Shown: positions 48,392 through 59,087 of the stretch, piece after piece
Layout of the letters: the number at the start of each line of letters is the position of its first letter
Numbering within the stretch: position 1 is the stretch's first letter
Source of the DNA: Lactarius indigo
Lineage: Eukaryota; Basidiomycota; Agaricomycetes; Russulales; Russulaceae
Length of the DNA: 64,000 nt
Reading direction: 5' to 3'
NCBI GenBank assembly: GCA_025766275.1
Contig: JAFKAC010000082.1
Location: 55,001-119,000 of the forward strand
The notes under the pieces: model-generated
The model's input: the letters and a program-made list of their open reading frames with translations, nothing else
The model's database searches: none
Told to the model about the DNA's origin: nothing
Program-made: the position numbers and the translations under genes

Positions 48392-51300
48392 TCACATGTT
48401 GAGTTCTTTGGCTGCCTCAGGTATATCTTCGTCGTCTTCGCTCTCCTGGGTGCCTTGCCATGGGTCCACATCTGGTTCGCCACTGGCTTCCAATTCGCGC
48501 AACCAGGCGACCGAAACATCCAAATGTCGCTCTAGATCGGGTATGTCCATATATTCGCGGGCGAAATATGGCACCACTCTGAAGGCTGCTATGGTGCTGT
48601 GTAGTAGTGTGCCGTCGAGTTTGCATACTATGTAGGCCCCTCCTTTGTTTCGCGAGACCACTACTAGTGGCCCGAAGTAGCGTGGCTGCATTTTGCGATT
48701 CAGCGCTTTTTCTATTGCGGTGTTGCGGATTAGGACTAGAGCGCCTCTTTTGAAATCGTAGTCGCGAATTGTTGCCGAATGTGCCTTTTCGAACCGAAGG
48801 GCCGCGCGATTGCAGTGTTTGTGGACTCTCGCCTTGAGCCGGTCTAGGTCTTCTGGTCGCTTTTGTAGAGCTACCGCCCGCTGGGCGATGAGGTCAGTTG
48901 TCGCTAGTATTGAATCGGGTGGGGGCGATAGATAGTTTGCTTCTACGATGTCGAAGGGTAGCAGTGGGTGAACGCCGGTCGCTGTGAAGAATGGCAAGCA
49001 GCCGAGACGCTTCCACGGCGTAATGCGCTCCGACCAGAATACTGAATATGTCGCCTGTGGCTAGCGGTTTTGCTCACCATCGACCACTTTAAACAGTGCT
49101 TGCCACACGTCAAAGTGCGCGCGCTCCACTCTGCCATTCGCGCGAGAGTTATATCCGCTTATCCTAATATGTGTCACGTGGTACTTGCGCTCCAAGTGGC
49201 CGAGCGCTGCGACGAAGGGCTTGCCGTTGTCTGAGACTATTTCTGTCAGAGTCCCCCATCGGCATAGTACATCTTGGAATATCCAGTCGCCAAGTGCCTG
49301 AGCCGTTTCTTTCCGGAGCATTCTAAATTCTGGGTATCCGGTCAGAGAGCAGCAGCCTTGTACAATGTAGGAGTAGCCGGCGGCACGTGGGAGGTGCATT
49401 GTGTCCATATACATTTTTGCAAATAAGGGCACGGGGGTGGCGACCACCGGCGGTATTGAGATTTGCTGGGTCTGCCGGGTTTGGCAGACATGGCAGGTGT
49501 GCACGTACCAAGCGATGTTGTCGCCCATGAATGGCCACCAGTACCGTTCTATTAGTAGAGCCCGGGTCGCGTAGAAGCCACGGTGCCCGGTATTGTCGTG
49601 GGCCACGTGTATTGCTTCGATGCGTCGGTGCCGATACAGGACTCTCTGGTGGGCCCCCTGCGGGTTTCGCTTCCAGAGTAGCCCGTCGTCTACAAAGAAT
49701 CTTGCTGCGAAGCGCACTAGAGCGGTATAATCTTGTTCTGTCATGCCTTCCGGCCGCTCCAGGAAGGTCAGCCAGTCGTGCGCTGCCTCTAGTTTTTCGT
49801 CGGCTCACGCGGCCGCTTTCGTTCGCGGGATTAGATCGTAGTTCGGCTCATATGGAAATGTGTCGGCCATCTCGTATGGTCGCTTTTCTGGTATGTTTGT
49901 GCTTGCGATGGTGTATAGAAGTTGGTTCGTGCGAGGCGCCACGACCGGGTGGTTAACCATATGCATGAAGCCATATAGGTTATCAATCCAATCTTCAAAT
50001 TCTTCTTCGCTGCTTTCTTCCTCCTCTTCTTGTTCGTCATCCGGCTGTACTGGCCGCTGAGAGAGTCCATCCGGTCCGTGCTGCTTTCCGGGGACGTGGC
50101 GCAGCTCAAAATGAAAGGTTAGAATTGATACTATCCAGCGGTTGACGCTGGCCGACGGTGCGATGTCTGGATTATTGAGCATGCCTTTGATATACCTGGC
50201 ATCTACTTCCACTATTAGGTTGCGCACGCCGACGATGAATATTTTGTAAGCACGCAATGCCCTATAGAGGCCGTATAGTTCTAGCTTCGGTTGTGAAAAG
50301 CGGCGCTCTCGGTCGTTTAGCGGCAACGAGCCAAAGCATGCGTAGTACCGCTTTTTCGGCATTGCTGAGTCGGCCTGGCAGAGGTAAAACCCTACGGCTA
50401 TCAGTGAGGTGTCCACAGCCAGTATTACCGGTGAGTTGGATTGGTAGTCAATTGGCCGAAGCGCCGGCGAACTCAAGAGGGCCTGCTTTAAATCTTCTTG
50501 GGCCGCAACTTGCACCAGTCCAAATTCAAATGGAATGCCTTTGCGAGTGAGATTGATGAGCGAGTTGGCTTGTTTTGCGAAGTTTTGTATGAATATCCTG
50601 CACACTCCTACAGTGCCGAGGAATGCGTGAACTTCGGATAGGTCTTTGCATGGTCCCCAGTTAACGATCTTGTTCACACGGGCCACCTCTGGTAGCCTTC
50701 CGCGCGGTGTGCACCGGTGTCCAACTGCAGTTATTTCCTCTGCGCAAAGTATTGATTTGAGGCCGCTAAACGTGCCGCCACAGTACTTGACTCGCTGGAC
50801 TACTCGATTGAGTCCTTGGAAGTGCTCCCAGATAAATCGGCAGATGCCGGTATTTTCTAATATGCGTTCTTCAGTTCCGTCGGCTAGTTCGTACCGACCT
50901 GCCGGTCCGTGAATCAGCACATCATCGATGTAAGGAACCGTGACGTCTGGGATCTCTGGCTGCAATATGTATGTGACGTCGTCGTGAAATATCGGGACCG
51001 AGTTCGTCCATCCCATGGGTAAAGTGACCAGTCGCAAGGCGCCAAATGGTGATTGGAAGGTTGTTAAATCTCGTGATTCTGGTGATAAGCCTCGTTCATC
51101 GTAGCCAACATATAGGTCTAGCATGCCGCTGCATGCTCGGCCGGCAAAATGCTCGCCTATCTGATCAGTGAATGGGGTGACGCCAGTGTGCTTGATTGTA
51201 ACTTTGTTAAGCGGCTCCAGGCTGTGGACTATGCGCAGTGATTTTCCATCTTTCTTTACGACGCAGAACCACCGAGATCAGTATGAAGAATTCGATGGCT

Positions 51301-52198
51301 CGTATACACCGGTGTTGATCTTGCATTTTATTAATCAGCAGACTTTGTCGTAGATTCCGGGTGGTATTGGTATGTTTCGCTGAGCCCAAGGCTTGTGCGG
51401 GATCGTAGGGATTTCGATCGGCGGAAAGAAGTCTTCGCGGAAGTGTCCACGCTCAGCATCTTCCCAGGCAAATGCGTTATTCTGGATGCACATGAATTCG
51501 TGCATCAGCTTGCGTTCTTCTGGTAATAAGAAGTCACCGGCGTGCACGAGGTCGAATTGCGTTTTGCGTTCGTTAGTATATCGGCCGGTTGGTCGGAACT
51601 CGCTTGGTTCAGTGGGTAGTGCCGGTAGGTCTTGTAGTGGGTCGCCGGTTATTTTGCGGACTATTCTGAACCGGCTTGGGAGTTCAGTTTCTATCGGTCT
51701 GATTTTGAGTGCTACGGGTTTGTATTTCTTGCCAAGGTATATTGCGGCTGGTGCTTTTGCGTTGGCGAAGGTGATGCTTTTGCCTTCCTGCCGGGCTGGC
51801 TGATCGCTGCTGTTAGATTCCGAGGTATTAAGATAGGTGCTTAGGTTGGGGTTTTCTGAATCACATAGAGAAATGTACGCCGCTGCGATGTCTTGTTGCG
51901 TGGTATCTGCCGGTAGCAGCGCACAAGCTTCGATTGTCGCTTCCTGACTTGATTGATTGAAATTTAATATTATTGCGAGCTCTCCTTGGTTTGTTACCAA
52001 ATCATTGATGCTTAAAAATCCGAGTCTTGCAATTGTTCGCTTGTCTGCTTCTTTCTTCACTCGGCAAATCGGTTGCTGCCGCACGGTACTGTCGGCACCG
52101 TTGCCGTTTTCCTGGTGTTTGGGTTGAGGATTGTTATTGTCTGGTCTTCGTTCTGGTAGTTGCACACCACGGATTGGGTCAGTATGTCGAATGGCCAC
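48392..52198 (-). pseudogene. pol: Gypsy-like element G, Pol (RT, RNase H, integrase)
   Basis: Minus strand, one frame with nonsense codons at 51335, about 51278, 49805 and 49061. The first three are TGA and fit CGA with one transition. N-terminal linker (KKEADKRTIARLGFLSIND); RT (SRWFCVVKKDGKSLRIVHSL, LDLYVGYDERGL, intact YIDDVLIHG box at about 50935); RNase H (ILAVDTSLIAVGFYLCQAD, KLELYGLYRALRAYK, FELRHVPGKQHGPDGLSQRP); integrase finger (HDNTGHRGFYATRALLIERY, CHVCQTRQ) and core (YMDTMHLPRAAGYSYIV, IVSDNGKPF, GRVERAHFDVWQALF); C-terminal part ending at 48392. No chromodomain seen. A lineage distinct from A-F. Confidence 0.86.
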
Positions 52199-53922
52199 CT
52201 GAGTAGTATATCATAGGCTGGCGAGCGCAGTATGTGAACTTGTAGATAGAGGGTTATTTCGCCGATGTGGAATGGTACGTTGCGCGCCAGTCCTAGCGAT
52301 TGATCTACACCGCCATTTGCCAAGATCATGTTGAGCCGTATGCTCGGGTCGTAAGGGATCGCCAGTGTGTTGCACACTTCTTCTGACATTGCGACTATTT
52401 GGCAGCCAGGATCTAAGATGGCTTCTATCTTTTCTGATCCGTCGACTACCGGTAAGATCGCGCGTAGGGCATTTGATTTGGTTGCGACCTTGATCGTATT
52501 TTGCAATCCATCGTCATCGGCCGGTCACGCCTTTAGTAACGCCTCATACGGGTCGGCTATTATTGTCGTGTCGGCTGGTGGAGTGTGCTTGGCGATCGAG
52601 AATGCCGCCGGCATATGCGATTCTGTCGATCGCTTCGGCTCCTCCTCGGTACTGTCTTCTACGCTTTCTTGGGCATTAATGCAAGCAACGCGGCGCTTTG
52701 TCATTACTTCGTTGACTTGGGCCCGCAGTTCTGGGGCTAACAAGAGTAGTTCTCTTTGCGTCACTGTTACTTCGGCTTCCATCATCCTTTCGTAGACTTT
52801 TCCTGCTGCCTTTTCGTCATATATGGCCGTATTTGATGTATAAGCGTGCTCGCTTTTGCAGTCGTTCACTGTATTTGTTGCCGGGGTCGGTCCTAGAGTA
52901 ATCAGTTCTGCTTCTTGCGTTCTGGCGAATGGATGTTCCTTTATTGTCGCCGCACCCTCGGTTGTTGCTTCTATTGTCTTTTCTAGGTGTGGCGGTCGTT
53001 CCTTGCGATGCGACTGGCTTTCTTGCTCTTCTTCTGAGTCCTCTTGCTGGATGCGGGCAGTCGGCATATGTTCGAACCTGGTCCTGGTCCTTCTGCCCAT
53101 CCTTGGTATGAAGCCTCTTCGAAATGCATATACGCCTGCTTGTCCTGGTTCTGGGCATTCTTCTGCAAAGCGGACTGTTTTTGCCGTTCACGCTTCTGCG
53201 GATGCCGTCGGCCTTGACATTTCAAGTAACATTTGTGCCGCCGCTATTTGTCCTGGATTTTGCCTGTGGTATTCGTCTATGTGGTCGCGCAGCCATGCTC
53301 CAGTGATATGCCGAGGGACCACGGCGCCTGATGGTAGCACGATTTTCCCTTCTGCGCTACGCTTGCACTTGCTGAGTCGCATATATTCTGCCGCTACTTC
53401 GCACTCTCGCATGAAGTGTCCTGGCGTTCCGCAGAAGTTGCACTTGGTGGTCGGTTCCCCTATCGGCCAAGGATTTCCGGTGTTTCGGGCCTTCTCGCTT
53501 GAGTTTTGGATTTCTAGCGCGTTTTTAAACATTTCGCCTAGTGTCATGACCGCGGTTGCTAGCGCGGTTTGGATCTCTGTCTTTATTTCTGTTGCCGGTG
53601 GGAGTGTTGCGCTTGCCGAAGTTATGCTAGAGATTGCGACTGGTGCTCGGCCCTGGAGTACGTAGCTTGCGGCATCGTACAAGTCTTCTAATCTGTAGGG
53701 GTCTTGCTGGTTGTGGTCTGGCATCTTTAGCTGTAGCCTTTGCTTGACTTGTTGTTCCATATCCGGCTGTAATCCTCGCATGAACGCTCTGGTCTGCTCG
53801 GCCTGCGACATTCTGTTTTTGCCGATCAAGTATTTGGAGATTACTTTGAATTGTCGGTAGTATTTGCCGAGTTCCAGTTCTGAGACTATGCCGATGTGGG
53901 CGCGCTGTCCTACGAGCGTATC
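52057..53922 (-). pseudogene. gag: Element G, Gag and protease, truncated by element F
   Basis: Minus strand. Gag from the break at 53922: GKYYRQFKVISKYLIG, SQAEQTRAFMRGLQPDME, and a CCHC knuckle CNFCGTPGHFMREC at about 53400-53440. TGA stops at 53188 and 52525 lie in one frame that continues into an aspartic-protease-like domain (AILDPGCQIVAMSEEVCNTL; 52057-52506). The active-site triad reads D-P-G rather than D-S/T-G. Pol (52198 downward) is in the -1 frame and overlaps by 142 nt; whether this is programmed is not clear. The start of gag lies beyond the LTR of F. Confidence 0.83.
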
Positions 53923-54489
53923 TGTAACGCCACTACAGGGGCATTGTGTACGACCTGTACTGAGTCAGTTGAATCACGGTAGCGCAAGCTCCAAGGCTTG
54001 GCTTCAGCAAGATGATGCACAAGGATCACAAGGACAGTAGTCACTTGGATCGTAGAGGGAGGCCAAGGCTCGAAGGTCTGGCAAAGGTTCGCGAGACGAT
54101 GAAGGCACAAAGGCGTTCAAGTGTAGTATTACACAAGAAGTCTAGTCTACCATACAAGCTAGATATGACTAGGTTTAAATAGAGATTGTGCTGTGTGGCG
54201 ACTACAAACAGATGGCGCCATCGCTCAGTTAAGGAATAAAGGGATATGCATAAAGGGAACAAGGCATAGATATATTGAAGATAAAGGCGAATCATGCGGG
54301 GTTGTGCGTGAGTGGGAATCGATCGGAAACTGGCACATGTCGAACTTTATCAGAAGGGAACATCGATAAGTAAGGCGCGTGATAGGAACCAAGTAATCGT
54401 ATAGTCCGCGTAATCGTACAGGGCTCGTATAGTATCGGGAAAAGGAGTAGCGTCATGAGAAAAGGACGAGTCCACGGAAAATCGTAACA
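53923..54489 (-). repeat. 3' LTR of Gypsy element F
   Basis: 567 bp, TGTAACGCC...ATCGTAACA. On the minus strand it is directly preceded by the polypurine tract ACGGGGGGTAA (54490 onward), which fixes it as the 3' LTR. It interrupts gag of G; the expected target duplication GTATC (53918-53922) cannot be checked because the other end of F is outside the window. Its start resembles the solo LTR at 11430. Confidence 0.86.
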
Positions 54490-54523
54490 TTACCCCCCGT
54501 TTTGGTCTGAAGATGCCTTGACT

Positions 54524-55999
54524 TCAGCACTCTGGGTCGACAAGGTCATAGATGTCGGCGTCGAGGTCATTCTCTGGCCACGGGGAGATGTCAAGTCGAC
54601 AGTAGTGGGTTTTGAGGAAGAAGAGGGGTCCCCGGCGTCCACATTTGTGGCACATCTCATATTGGGGGCATCGAATTTCGTCGTGATTGGCGTTGGTATG
54701 GAAGCATCATCCGCACCATCTTCCTTGCGTTTCTGCGGTGACTGTTGGTGGTTCTGGAACAGTGAAGGAGGTGGTTGCCTCAGTGGCTATTGTTTGCCGG
54801 ATGCGTTCGTCCGCTTGGGAAGTGGTGATGACTTCAGCAACCATCCCCGTGTGTCGAAAGATGCACCGGTATGATTGGTGCTCTTGGCTCTGGCAATGTT
54901 GGCATGCCGGTCATGGTCTTGTGGGGCAGTCACGCACAATGTGGTGGGGACTATTGCAGTGATAACACCGTTGTCAGTGGGGTTTGTCAGGGAGGTGAGG
55001 GAATTCTAGTGGTCCTCCTCGTCTTGGGGAAAAGGGGATGGCGTATCAGGAGTGCCGAAGTGGGGCTGGGAGCGCCGTCATGCGCGCGTACTCGTTGCCG
55101 ATGGTGGTGAGAGCTCCCGCATACTGAAGCCGTCTTTTAGTACTGGCCAACATCAAGTCCACCATGAGTCGGTCCGATCGCAGCTTGCGCACATCCTCTT
55201 CTAATTTCTCGCACTTCTCGTCGATTTCTTTAAGCACGAGCAACCCTGTACGTAGCCTGGTGACCTCGGCCGTGAGTCATGGGGAATTGAGTTCGATGAG
55301 GGTTTCATCCAACGCGCAGGCGCGGATGTCGTGGGGGTCAAAGAACTGGAGCTGCTCTGCTGTGAAGGGAGGTGCCGAGACGTTGGGCCTGAGCGAGGAG
55401 AGATAGACTGTTTCCCCGTAGTGTGGTTGCCTAGCACCCATTGTCCCCACTACCTCGGTGAATCCCTTGCGATAGTGAATGTACTTCGCCGTATTAGATC
55501 CACCGTCAGGTAATGGGATTTGCAATGGGTAAAACTTTGGGGTACCTTGCGTGTTTGGGAAGAAAGAGGCGCCAGGGTCGTCAGTATCTTCTGGGGGGGA
55601 GTCTGGTCGATTGTAATCAATAGGAGTGTGGACGCGAACAGGAGTAAAGGGTTCTAGAGGTGGTGGGGGGGTCGAGGATGGGGATGATGGTGGTGACGAT
55701 ACTTGTGGTTCGGGTGGTGGTGTTGGTTGTCGGTGAGGAGGAGGTGTCGGTGAATATTGTCCCTCCTCTGGTGTCAATGGGGTGAGCTCCCCTGGTTCTC
55801 ACTCTGGGGAACGGGGTATGATGGGAACGGGGTCGATGGTCATGGTGGATTGGGGGGATTGGGGAATGACTGGTGGTGGTGACAGGCGCGGGATGTCGGA
55901 GATGTCGATGGTAACAATTCCTCGTTCGAGGGCGGCTTCAAGTTGAGGGTTGCTGAGGATATTGACGAGGGTGGTGTCGGATACTGGAGTGTCTGTCAT
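54524..55999 (-). pseudogene. ORF3 of element F: C-terminal domain, coiled coil and zinc-knuckle row
   Basis: A separate frame starting at ATG 55997-55999, 44 nt after the pol stop, and ending at 54524. In-frame TGA codons stand at 55799, 55277, 55046, about 54974, about 54911 and about 54700. Order: short N-terminus (MTDTPVSDTTLVNILSNPQL); Pro-rich region; a block (FYPLQIPLPDGG, HYGETVYLSS, FDPHDIRA) matching in layout the pol tail of A/B/C (ITGPDGVE, YGKPFYA, LxxEVTRxR); a coiled coil (LKEIDEKCEKLEEDVRKLRS). Then come CYHCNSPHHIVRDC and CQHCQSQEHQSYRC (both Cys-x2-Cys-x4-His-x4-Cys), a longer Cys-x2-Cys-x6-His-x4-Cys motif (one of its codons now a stop) and a final CHKC...HYC. Likely a nucleic-acid-binding accessory protein; dead in this copy. 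Confidence 0.68.
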
Positions 56000-56043
56000 T
56001 GTGGTGTTGCTGGGGAGTTCGGTCGAAGGGTTTCTTCTTTTCT

Positions 56044-58738
56044 TTATACCTTTCGTCCAGCCCCTTTGGCAGATGGGTATAGTTGATAATAGTCTCTAAT
56101 CGCGTCTTTCGCATGTGTTAGGTTGGTCGCGGGCTCCCACATATTGTCACTCATGGGGAATCCTTTCCACTTAACCAGGAAGTGGAGTTTGCGCCCTCGC
56201 CCTCGTGTCTGGGCGTCTTTGATGCGCTCCACTTCATACTCCTCTTCTCCGTTGATAAGGTCAGGTGGAGGTCGGGTAAAGTTTGCGCCATGCATCTCCG
56301 TCTCCTTATATGGTGTGAGAAGGTTTGCATGGAATACCGGGTGGATCCTCCATGTAGCGGGGAGTTCGAGTTCATAGGAAACGTCTGATAGAACCTTCGT
56401 TATTTTGAATGGTCCGTACCTCTTTGGGGCCAATTTGCTTGTGGGGTAAAAGGTACGGAGGTTTGTCCCTTCTAGCCATACTTGATCTCCTTGTTGATAG
56501 GGTGTGAACCCCGTTTTGCCTCGTTGCATCATGAGGTGTTGCGCATGTTTAATGCTGTCTTGGGCATGTTGCCTGAGTACTAGCAGCTCTTCCAATCGTC
56601 GATCTACGGCCGGACAGCTCAACGGTTTGGGGTTCCAGGTGGTTCGCGGTTCCCATCCCATAAGGAGTGAGAACAGGGAGTGTTTGGTTGTGGCATTTGC
56701 CCAGGAGTTATGCGCGAATTGTGCCATCAGTAGGACTTCCACCCAGTTGTCTTGCCTTACATTACACCAGTGTCGTAAGTATTGTTCCAGCCATTGGTTG
56801 GTGCGTTCCGACTGGCCATTGGTTTGGGGATGATATGCCGATGATATGTTTTGTTGTATTCCCAGAGTGTGACACAACTGTCTCATGAAGGTAGACGCAA
56901 ATCTGGGGTCTCGATCGGATATAATTTTTCGGGGTAGGCCATAATGAGGGTACACGTGTTGGAGATAAAGTTTGGCTACCCCTTCCGATGTGATGGTTTC
57001 ATTGCATGGGATAAATATTGATGCTTTTGAGCAATCGTGATTGGTGATGGTGAGAATTGAGTCAAATCCGTTTGATATGGGGAGTTTGACTATGAAGTCC
57101 ATTGCTACCACTTTGAAGGGTTCGGCCACTGGGTCTGTGGTAATGGGGAACAAGTGTGGCTTTTGTCGGTGAGGATTAATCTTGTTGCTTTGGCAGATGG
57201 CACACCCTTTGACGTATGCTTCCACATCTTTTCGCATATTCGGCCACCAGAAGTCGCGTCATACTAGTTCTAGAGTGTTGGCGATTCCTGGATGTCCAGT
57301 GCTCGGAGTGTCGTGGAAAAAGGTGATTACCCCCCGCTTAAGGTCATTGTTTCCCACAACAACGAGGGCGTCACCCTTCCACCATAGCCCGTCATGCTTC
57401 TTTAGGTTATGAGGTTCGACCCATGGGAGTACTGCCGATTCTTCCATGTTCTGGGTGATTTGGGTCCATATGTCCATGTCATGCATGGACGTCTGGGTGA
57501 CTTTCAGGAACACTTCTTCGGGTAGTACCGTGACATGGTCATTATCCATTGTTCCATCATCATAGTCAGGGCGTCTCAACAAGGAGTCTGCTTGGGTATT
57601 CTTGGTGCCGGGGATATGTTTAAGTACGAAATTGTATTCAGAGAGTTCCTGGAATTCCCGGGCCATGCGTCTACTGATTTTTCTTGGTTCCTTCCAATAT
57701 TGGAGGTTGGCATGGTCGGTGTGAATGGTTATCAGGTGAGGGGAACCGATCAGATACGTGCACCACGTTCGCAGGGCCTTGACGATGGCCAGTAACTCTC
57801 TGTCATAGATATCATAGTTGCGTTCTGCTTCCGTTAGTGATTTGGAGTAGAACGCAACTGGGTGCATTTTCCGGTCTTCTCCCTTTTGGTTTAATACCGC
57901 TCCCAGGGCGTAGCTGGAAGCATCCACTTCTATTTCGAAGGGTTGATCCAAATTTGGGAATAGGAGTACTGGTTCGGAACTGATTCGTTCTTTGATGGTA
58001 TCGAAGGCCTGTTGTCTGGCATTTGTCCATTCCCAGGGTGTGTCCTTCTTTGTGAGGTCGTGGAGTGGCCTTGCTATCGTGGAGAAGCCCCTTATGAACC
58101 GCCGGTAGAAATTGCAGAAACCCAAAAAGGCTCGTACTTCCTTTAGGAATTTTGGTGCCTTCCAATCTCGCACTCCTTGTACCTTTACAGGGTCCATTCG
58201 TAGCTTGCCATGTCCGATGATTAGCCCCAGGTATTCCACTTCGTATACCTCAAACACGCATTTTTCCGGTTTGATGTACAGATCATGTTCATCACAGAGG
58301 TCTAGGACGCGGTGTAGTACTTGTCTATGGTGGACGTGATTGTCTGCAGTCGTGATGAGAATATCGTCCATGTAAACGATGACTTCTCCCGTGAGTACCA
58401 GTTCTCGGAATATGGTGTCCATCATGGTTTGAAAGGTGCTAGGGGAATTGGTAAGGCCAAAGAACATGACTCTTGGCTCGAATAGTCCCTGATTGGTCTT
58501 GAACGCCGCTTTCCATTCATTGCCTGGTTTGATTCGAACGTTATTATATCCCCATCGTATGTCGAGCTTGGAGTAAAGCCGTGCCTCCCGGATTTGATCG
58601 ATAAGTTCCGGGATTAGGGGAAGTGGGTAGTGATTTTTCACCGTGAGTTCATTGAGCCGGCGGTAATCTTGTACCGGGCGCAACTTCCCATCCTTTTTTT
58701 TGATGAAGAAGAACGGAGATGTGTAGGGGGACTTCGAC

Positions 58739-58740
<2 letters not shown>
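56044..58740 (-). pseudogene. pol: Pol of Gypsy element F (RT to chromodomain)
   Basis: Minus strand, open from the LINE-beta junction at 58740 to 56044 except for one TGA at 57259-57261. RT begins within SPYTSPFFFIKKKDGKLRP and has VYMDDILITTADN; RNase H (VDASSYALGAVLNQKGED, YDIYDRELLAIV); integrase finger (FHDTPSTGHPGIANTLELV, CAICQSNK), core (MDFIVKLPISNGFDS, SDRDPRF, GQSERTNQW); chromodomain (EYEVERIKDAQTRG, FLVKWKGFPMSDNMWEPAT), ending KGAGRKV. Unlike A/B/C, Pol stops right after the chromodomain and the extra domain is in ORF3. Protease, gag and 5' LTR lie beyond the LINE insertion, outside the window. Confidence 0.9.
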
Positions 58741-58774
<34 letters not shown>

Positions 58775-58775
<1 letters not shown>

Positions 58776-59087
58776 GATGAATTTATATTCCGGAGCAGTA
58801 TGATAATACAAAGCCGGTCTTCGACACGAGAAGTGGAAATAAGTACAAGTAAACGTAAGCTGGGCTCACATGTTGGCTGCGGATGCCGAGAAGGATGTAA
58901 GTAGATGCAGAAGCATGTACGCAAGGTCACCTCAAGCGTAGAGGAGGCCGGGTCACGGGAAAGAAATAGGCGTGGGTAATTGATTAGCGAAAGCACAAGG
59001 CTCCTTAAAAGGAGACGGAACACAAAGGGGTAGCGCTTATGGGGCTGTGCTGGGCACAGGGTGGCGAGTTGAGGTCAGAGAGCTCCT
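58775..59087 (-). other. 3' untranslated region of LINE-beta
   Basis: Non-coding stretch between the ORF2 stop at 59088 and the poly(A) tail. No distinct structure recognised. Confidence 0.6.

Noticed and set aside
52856..53665. A 269-codon plus-strand open frame
   Set aside because: It is antisense to the gag region of element G, whose minus-strand frame carries the CCHC knuckle; no similarity or start context supports the plus frame.
54518..54874. A 118-codon plus-strand frame near the LTR of F
   Set aside because: Antisense to the zinc-knuckle end of ORF3, which has clear CCHC motifs on the minus strand.
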